64,000 bases of DNA from Amphiduros pacificus (taxonomy: Eukaryota; Annelida; Polychaeta; Phyllodocida; Hesionidae): NCBI GenBank assembly GCA_949316495.1, contig OX439004.1, forward strand, positions 14,420,536 to 14,484,535. Reading direction: 5' to 3'. The notes under the pieces are model-generated. The model did no database searches, was not told where the DNA came from, and saw only the letters and a list, made by a program, of their open reading frames with translations. Shown piece by piece: positions 56,268-64,000 of the stretch (position 1 is its first letter; each line of letters opens with the position of its first letter). The position numbers were made by a program, and so were the translations under genes.

Positions 56268-59200
56268 CTGCAAAATACAATAAACTATAATATAATATAT
56301 TGATCGATGGAATCATTGTTTAATTATTGTAATTATGTTTGACCAAAAGGATAGATTTAAACAATCGGTTGCATCCGTTGATTAGCAGATTACTTCAATA
56401 ACAGAAAGCAGAAAACTGACAAGACTTTTATAAGATCTCAGTATTGTAAGTGAAGATACAACTTTCTCAAGATAACGGTATGTGCGGCAAGATATTGACT
56501 TTTGCTTCAAATCCTTGAAAGCTCGATAACATAGCTCATTTCATGTTGACTGGTTTAGCTTATTCTTGGCAACTATATCACCAATAAGTTATCATCAACA
56601 CAGAGATGTACAGCTTGAGAGCACCCAATTGGGGGCATGGTTGTGAAGCCCAGATCAGGTGTTGGATGTTGATATTATTTGGTGGCGCAGCTGATGATAT
56701 TTGGTAATACTACTTGGCTTCGGGGACATATACTGTGTCTATTTATCACAGAAGGTCTCCTGAACTTAGCACGGCTATTTAACTGATAACTTACTAAGAC
56801 TTTCTAAGATTCGTACTGGATTCATGTTTCCACTATTTCTTGGGAAACAAAAATATTTGATATTTGTCGCATGTGATATAAGATATCTTGCTGTCATTTT
56901 ATTGGATATATATTTCATGAGTTTTGGGCTAGAATAGTTTGCGTATTAATGATGTCTAGCCATAATGTTACCTTCTTAAACACCATTTTACCTGAAACAA
57001 AAGCCATGCACAACCGACTTAATCAGTCGATATATGAAGATTAACTGCCTTCACCATATGGGCGGAGAGTAGCTGGCCCCAAGACATGGGTAATGAATGG
57101 GCTCGGCCTATGGAAGCGACTCAGCCATCTAGATGTCATGAAAGTGGCCATATAAGTCATTGAGAGAGACTGGCCACCGTCGGTAGAACTAAGTAGCCTT
57201 AAAAATGACAAAGACATGAACAAGAACCAGTATTAACCATCGACATTGATATGGGTCAGTAATCACACAATATAAACAAATGTTGGTGGCTGTTTACTGC
57301 AAGCTGTGGCGAGTGACAAGTGTTCACCAGCCAGTGAGGTGTGAACGGCCACCAGCTTACATCAGGGAGAGGGGGTGTTACTATTTGGAGAGAGCCATGA
57401 CAGGGTGTTGCCTTGTTATCGGCACACAGTGTGTAATTAGCTGCTGTCCAACTATCTATCCCCATCCATCAGACCACTGCTAATGCCAACTGCCCAAATT
57501 GTGGAAAACTTGTTCAAACTCATCGCTCATTCTTTAATACTACCTATTTGCAGTTATTCCCAAATAGACACAGATATTTCCTGCTGCAAAGCTCTTAATT
57601 TTATTTTTTTCCATTTGATAATTTATGTCAAATATCCAATGCAGCACAACTTATCCAGTTTTCGGTTATAAAATCTGGAATAATATGTTTGATACACCAA
57701 TCAAATTAGGGTAAAGTGTTTTTGTGTAATATACAGAAAGGTGATATTTTACACGGGGAGTAATTACACAGACCACTGGATCTGCTGCTAAGTGACTGGG
57801 AGGCCGCTGTATGAAGTGATCCTCACTAATATCACAGTAAATCAGCCGGGGATATAGCCAACCCCTGTGTCTGTGCTCCAGCCTCAGTATGCAGACAGGT
57901 CTAATCCCTCCTTGTGTCACATCCAGATTGCTCAGCCAAGTCACGTGACCGGATGTCGTCATCATGACCAAGATGGCGGCGCGTCAATCCGCCAATCTGC
58001 ACGTGACTTACCTAAGATTGGATGAAATCCACCCTGTCGCTGGCTTCATGTGGAAGTGTATTTTCTCACTTTTCAATCCCCTCTTTAACTACAGCGTCAT
58101 ATGATTATATTATACCGACTGGGTTACGACATCGGCACTGTGAGATTGCTCCTGTGACTAATTTTACAAATACACCAAACCTGCTTGACGGGTGATTCCA
58201 CAAGAATTCTGCATGTAATTTGTACCCCGCAGAGGATATTGTGTTTGACAACCACTCCAGTCGCCTGATAATGCAAGAGAGTAATCTGACTCACTTTCTT
58301 AAAGATGTATTAGATAAACATTTATGTTTCAGGCTCATTGATATTGAAGATATTGAAGACTTTTTTTGCCTCTAACAAGATATGCTTTCCTATTCTCTTT
58401 GATAAAAGCAAGAGTTCATACCACATGTGTATAACCTTGATCAGGAAGGCTGCACATGTATCAGAAGACAACATCTCAATATTCTGAACTATGGCTGAGG
58501 TCCTTATTTGCGGCAAAGTGGTATATTTCTTTTGTCGGGATGTGGAGGCTGCACCCATTTGAGAGCACCTAGTATTCAGACTCCTCCCCATGATAACATA
58601 GAATTGTGGGTCTAACAGTTTACCCAGCCTGATTGGCAGACGTGACAATGTGAGACTTGTATTATATCCCACGGGGAGTGCTGATAACAGGTTCCAAGGT
58701 CCTGTATAACCAGCCTCGCCAGCCTTAAAGTTGGTGGTATTTATCTGTGCTGTGCTTGGCAGTGTCAAGGAGTCGGGTCATGACCATGGTGGCTATCAGT
58801 GTCTGATGGGGCCTTGTAAGGTCTATGTGTCAGTGTTGTGTGGGGCCCAATGATAACTCAATCTGCCTGTCTCCAATCTGCAGCGAATATTTGTACCTGT
58901 GCCATGGCATCACCACAAACTGCATGATTCCTGCTGCCCCATAAACCACTCAAGATGCAAATGCTTCTTACAGCCCTTATTCTCACATCAGACACCCCGC
59001 CGTGTTGAGGCAGTAGGTCCCCTGAGTATCTGACCCTCAGGTCCTTCTCATGCGGTGCCCATACCTAATATGAACCTGGACAAGACCAGCATTTCATGTT
59101 GGCCCCTCACTCTATGTTAACATAGGATAATATGGGCCAAAGAGCAGGTCCTGCTAAATGCCATGTTGACGTTTGTCTTATACCAGAGAACAGGTTTTAA

Positions 59201-61235
59201 CTAAATGCTGTGCTGTCTCTTATTTTCCATCTGAAATATGGCAATTCCCTTCTTGTTGCCTATAATTATACATCATGAAATATATAAAGTGAACAATTAG
59301 GAACAAATTAAATTGGCGCAACCCTCTTTAAATGGAGAGGACCTCCTGATGTCCAAGCTATTGTGCAGTAAGCCAATGCTTTCTTGTCAAATCCCCTGGC
59401 GGTAATATGATCAGTGCAGGCCACGCTAAGCATAATGAGATCTACCAAGAATTATCATCTATTTGTATCAATAAGTAGAAGAGGTCAACGATGGTAATAG
59501 AAGTGTTTATGCCCTTGAGATGTCCTCTCTATTGGACATAATAGTTTGGCCAGCAATGGTAAATACCAGGTTTAGCCTGCCTATCATTGGAAAAATACTT
59601 TTGGAATATAGACATTGTGTGTGCAATATGCGGTCTGCCAACACAAAGTTATCACCTCATATCTTGGACGGCATTGTCTGGCTTTGTGATCTATAGATAC
59701 TATGGTCTGGCTTGGCATTATATATTTGCCGTGTACTGCTGGGCTATAAGCAATGGCACAAGGGAACCCCCCTGTCCAGTATTGCATTCCATTCTATCAG
59801 GCAGATGTATTGTAAAGTATAGCCTTTGTTTTACCAAGTCACATTGATTCCGATCTTTTTAGCATTTGTAGAATAGAGCAACACATCTAATGGGAATTAT
59901 TTAACATGCATAATTGATATATGATATCTTATTGATCATTATGATAAATCAGAAACTTTTTCAACTTTCATTTGGCATTTAGTTATATTCATTCTAGAGT
60001 AGGTCGATATAACATATATATTAGATATATAAATGTATTTGAAATGTACATCCAAAACACCGGCTGGTGACCAGAATTACACCTTTTCAAGTCTGGTGGT
60101 TTCTAATGTAAAATACGGCTTGTTTTGAGAAAAGTAGATAAAAGAAACTCAGCTCATTTGTATGTTTAGATGTACAAGGTGTGACACCTGCTCACACCTT
60201 TCAGAACATGCGCTTGACAGCATGCAAATCTCAGATATCAGATACCCCGTCTTCCCTGATCTCAGAACCTTCTATAGTCTGAGTGTAGTCCGTAAACAAT
60301 GTTATACAAGATATGCTTAAGTGTTGCTCACACTGGCACATAAATCACACCTCTGAAACACAAGAGACACGCACTTTTCTATTTACCCCACAAGACATGT
60401 TTCACATTGAGTCCTTGTTGCATACTACTCCAGAGAAAACAACATATGGTCGATAATTGGATATGCAGGTAAAGAGACACAATAAAAAAACTTAAAACTG
60501 TTTTTCTATTTACTCAATACGAGGCGATATCACACAGTGTGTCTTTAAGGGTAGATGATAAACGAAACACAATAACTTATCAAATGCAGGTGCGATAATA
60601 ATGTATCAAAAGAAAGTGAAGTTAAGATTCAGCCCTTTGACAAACTCAGCAAACTATCCAATGCATCCTCACGTGTGCACCACGTGACCAGATATTCTCG
60701 CCTTAGTCTCTTGATTAACGAGAATATACCGTGATGTCAGCACATTAATGAAGCTTCATAATGCTTGTTGCACTTTAGGAAATTTGTCTTTCATTGATTT
60801 AGTAATCAAATACTAAAGTATTTTCTTGTACAAAAAGAAGCTTCAGTCGGGGAATCACCCCAAATGGCACTAGCAGAGCTGTGAGGCAGACAGACAAGAT
60901 TAGATAAGGTATTGTCAAGGGTGGATAACGTAGAGTGATTGCTGGAAGACGGTTAAGGGTAGAATAAGAACGGGGCTTGGTGGAAGTAAGTCACGAGTAG
61001 ACAAAGTACAGAACCACTCTTGGGAAATACAGTTAAGTTAAGGGTACATAAAGAGCGGAGCTTGGTGGGACACAGTCAAAAGTAGGAAAAAAAATAAATA
61101 ACACCGTTAGAAAACGGTCAAGATGAGATTAAGTACGGCACTTGGTTAAAGAACGATTATGGGTAAATAAAGCATGGGGCTTGGTGGGATGGGTAGGTTA
61201 TGGGCTTTGTAGTAATAATCATTCATTTTAACTGA
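56268..61235. other. Upstream/intronic DNA of the Ig gene, no exon identified
   Basis: No exon with a signal peptide and a phase-1 donor was convincing. A minus-strand 148-codon open frame (58322-58768) resembles no known family. A cluster of promoter-like motifs lies at 57942-57980. Confidence 0.45.
57942..57980. promoter_or_regulatory. Promoter-like motif cluster (E-box, ETS, YY1)
   Basis: CACGTG (57942-57947), CCGGATG (57949-57955) and AAGATGGCGGC (57970-57980) lie within 40 bp in a locally GC-richer stretch. Such clusters are typical of metazoan housekeeping-type promoters. It could be the start region of the Ig gene (minus) or of an unseen transcript. Confidence 0.3.
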
Positions 61236-61447
61236 TTTGTTTGTTTGTTAGGGATTTTACATCACATTCAATATTATTTTAGTCATTTCGTGATGAGACC
61301 TACTTGTAGCAGATATAGTGCTGCCTCAATAAATTCTCATGTCCCAGGTCCTTGTCATGATCATGACATGACAACTCACCCGATCACAGATTTACAAGGA
61401 CAACGGGTTAACCCTTTTGGCACGGGCCTCAGCTCATGTGTGAAATC
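61236..61447 (-). mobile_element. S1 SINE body, headless copy with target-site duplication
   Basis: The flanks CATTTTAACTGA (61224-61235) and CATTTTAATTGA (61448-61459) form a 12-bp target-site duplication with one mismatch. The minus-strand body starts at ATGAGCTGAGGCCCGTGCC and ends in AACAAACAAACAAA. No tRNA head. Confidence 0.85.
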
Positions 61448-62085
61448 CATTTTAATTGACTACATATGAATAGACCAATACAACTATATAATAATTAATC
61501 CTTTTTGATCTAAATTAAAACTGGATGTTTGGTAAACATTGCCAAGCACAGAGTAGTGTAGAGAAGCGTTAGTGTGTTGATTTAAACATATTGGCGGTAC
61601 GTGATCTGCTGAGCAGTCCGGATGAAGTGCGAACAGCCACGCGCCACCAAACTACGCAACAGTTGGCTGGTCTGTGTGTGGACGCGAGGCATAAATTGTC
61701 CTGAATACATTGCCAGAAGCAGACCTAGTTGTGAGAACAATTTACCACCCAGCCTTAATCACAGACTAACAATAATTTAAAGCTATAATGTGTGGATGGC
61801 CATAATGACTGAGGTTATGTTGCTGAGCTATATATCATATCCATGCAAGTAGTTAGACTATGTTCCACGAGTGGAATGTTACTCCCATTAACTCCAGAGA
61901 AGATTTATATTTTAAATTGAACAAGACAGAGATAGCGTGACTAGTGAACACTTAAATTGCTATTATACTCTTTAATTATACGTAACAAGATAGATAGGAT
62001 GTTATATAATGTAGTAAAACCTTATGGAAAATTAAAAATTATGCAATCATTGTGACAAATGTCAGTGATATATTCATTATGTACC

Positions 62086-62226
62086 TACTATATTTATATC
62101 TACCATATTGAAATCTACCATATTTATATCTACCTTATTGAAATCTACCATATTTATATCTACCATATTTATATCTACCATATTTATATCTGCCATATTT
62201 ATATCTACCATATTTATATCTACCAT
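62086..62226. repeat. 15-bp minisatellite, about 9 copies
   Basis: TACCATATTTATATC with a TACCATATTGAAATC variant interspersed. As 15 is a multiple of three it yields false repeat ORFs. Confidence 0.95.
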
Positions 62227-64000
62227 GTTAGTGGGCTCTATTACTGTCACGATGTTCGCCATTTTATTAAGGAATCTAATTGTTTAAATATCCTTTTATT
62301 TTGTAATATTATTAAATCCAATCTTTACGCGATACTAAAGGTTGCTTTGATTACTGCCGAAACGGATCGTCGGTTATAAAAGGATACAGTTAGGTTACAA
62401 ACATTATTCAGTTATTATAATCACTGGCTGTAAACGATTAATTGGATGTATGCTATAATGTAATCATAAAATTCACTCAACTCCCAACATTTGAATCAAG
62501 GTTTAGGGCAGGTCACAGCACTAGTACTATCTCTTGGAGAAGGAGTCTAACAATGTCCCACACAGCATCTTCTGTTTATCTCATTAACATTGTATCACAA
62601 TAATCACAGATTAGAATGAATACCGTGTGTACAGAGAGGATATTTAACCTGTGGCTTACAGCTCATGGTTATCCGGTTAAGGACAGGTTAATAATGTCTT
62701 ATTAACCGGTTACAAAATTATCTGACGATTTCAGCCCCAGATTAGAAAGAGCTATTTACGTTTTAATTACTGCAAACATTACAGAAGTGAACTGAATTAT
62801 AGCTTTAATGTGATATTGATGTTTGATATAATTGGGAAACAATACTTGCCATGAGGTGTTTTTTATTTATTTTCTGTCATGTTATAACATTACAATCTGT
62901 TTTACCTGCCTGCTACTGAGTTATTTTTGACTCAAACCAGTGCTCCATAACTGCTTTTCAAAGGCCGTGGTGTGTGATATCATGTCTTTGTGATAATGAA
63001 CAAGAAATATCCCCAGTCATATTTCGAAATGTGTAGGGTGTTCAGTCCCGGTGACAGGCTTCTTTATGACCCGATATTGCCTTAGTAATGCTGAAAGGGT
63101 CCTTAATACAAACAAACAAAAATAATTGGTTTCATCTTGATATTGATAAACTCAAATTTGATACATGATGCGATATGCATTATCAAAACCGGTCTTCTGT
63201 GACATAAAACTGCAATATGTTAAATTAAATATTAAAGCATTATCTTAATTAAACAAGATCAGTTTGAGAAATATTTACTCACTGTCAGGTGTATATATGC
63301 TTAAAAGGAAGGAATGACTTATAATACAAAATAAATCCTTCTGAAAATTGATTTTATTGCTGTGATAATTGTGAAGGTAATGTATTTCAATGCAGTCAAA
63401 CGCTTCTCAAGTTCTCTTTATTTTTTCACTGAATTATAAAAAAAGATGAAGCATACAATACACGATTAAGCTATTTGTGAAATAATTGTGGAGACATCTG
63501 TTGTGAATTATAGTAATGGAGTAATATGTCATTGGGGTAAATGATCATAGTTAGCCTCATGAAAAATACGTTTAATTGAATGCATGATTCTTCTCAAGGG
63601 TCATCACGTTTATGAATGGCTTTTTCATAACTATATATATAGTATTCATGAAAGCAGCAGACTTTACAAGATAATGTAATTTGACTTCATAAATGGATTA
63701 TGTGGTGTCTAAAGCAAAAGAGCGGCTGTGTAAAGTTCAAGTCCGCAAGATGCTTGTCTGATATCATCTCCATAATGTGAGCATCTGCAGGGAACATCCG
63801 GGGTCTTTATGGTTGGGATATCCCATTAGACATGTACATTATGCAACAGATGCATCCTGCCATAACCTATTGCAAAGTTTGTAATTCAGCATGAGGGATT
63901 ATAATGGAAACTAGAGTCCCCGGCCCCGTGCGGCAGACACATTGGCAATGCAACAATAACGTATGTGTGTGACTCGGCATTGAGACGTGACAGAAGAGGA
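62227..64000. other. Non-coding DNA to the window edge
   Basis: AT-rich, no exon, RNA gene or notable repeat recognised; 61460-62085 is likewise empty. Confidence 0.5.

Noticed and set aside
57041-57223. Possible signal-peptide exon (MFMSLSFLRLLSS)
   Set aside because: Hydrophobic start is weak and the needed phase-1 donor is poor (GTGGCC).
57964-58107. 48-codon plus-strand frame starting MTKMAARQSANL
   Set aside because: The start overlaps a YY1-like motif and the frame is short and unlike known proteins; kept only as a promoter cue.
58322-58768. 148-codon minus-strand open frame
   Set aside because: No recognisable motif, no splice phase matching the Ig gene, and no compositional support; possibly chance.

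Overview
This is a eukaryotic, AT-rich window with spliced genes, long introns, LINEs, tRNA-headed SINEs, small inverted-repeat elements and many minisatellites. Protein similarity recalled from memory, ciliary gene content and SINE tails ending in (AAAC)n point to a lophotrochozoan animal, probably a mollusc. That placement is inference.

Four host genes can be read exon by exon. (1) EHHADH, the peroxisomal bifunctional beta-oxidation enzyme, + strand, 173-8489; its first exon lies left of the window and it ends in the peroxisomal signal AKL. (2) SEC22A, an ER longin-domain membrane protein, - strand, 11787-13950, complete. (3) CFAP221/PCDP1, a motile-cilium central-pair protein, + strand, 14765-28697, 20 exons, complete. 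It is head-to-head with SEC22A, and an RFX X-box-like palindrome lies between them. (4) An unnamed Ig-domain, probably GPI-anchored surface protein, - strand, 51653-56267, lacking its signal-peptide exon.

Between CFAP221 and the Ig gene (about 30-51 kb) lies repeat-rich DNA: three LINE remnants (a fourth, with a long open frame, sits in CFAP221 intron 1), a 1.2-kb inverted-repeat element full of hairpins, and a 34-43 kb satellite complex. The complex is built from a 20-bp minisatellite, a CACGTG-rich 21/32-bp minisatellite and a duplicated block carrying a tRNA-like SINE head. It is followed by a mosaic of diverged direct repeats and a 25-bp minisatellite. About 7.7 kb of mostly featureless DNA upstream of the Ig exons runs to the right edge.

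The most unusual signals are: (a) a tandemly duplicated 69-nt EHHADH exon whose copies are separated by a 47-nt intron, the arrangement of mutually exclusive exons; (b) two unrelated genes (CFAP221 and the Ig gene) in which the exon 3' end together with its splice donor has been amplified into a minisatellite inside the following intron; (c) a satellite with more than two dozen CACGTG E-boxes; (d) a frame-invariant 20-bp repeat; and (e) a possible headless form of a SINE. One Ty3/Gypsy fossil fragment was seen; no other virus-like element was recognised.
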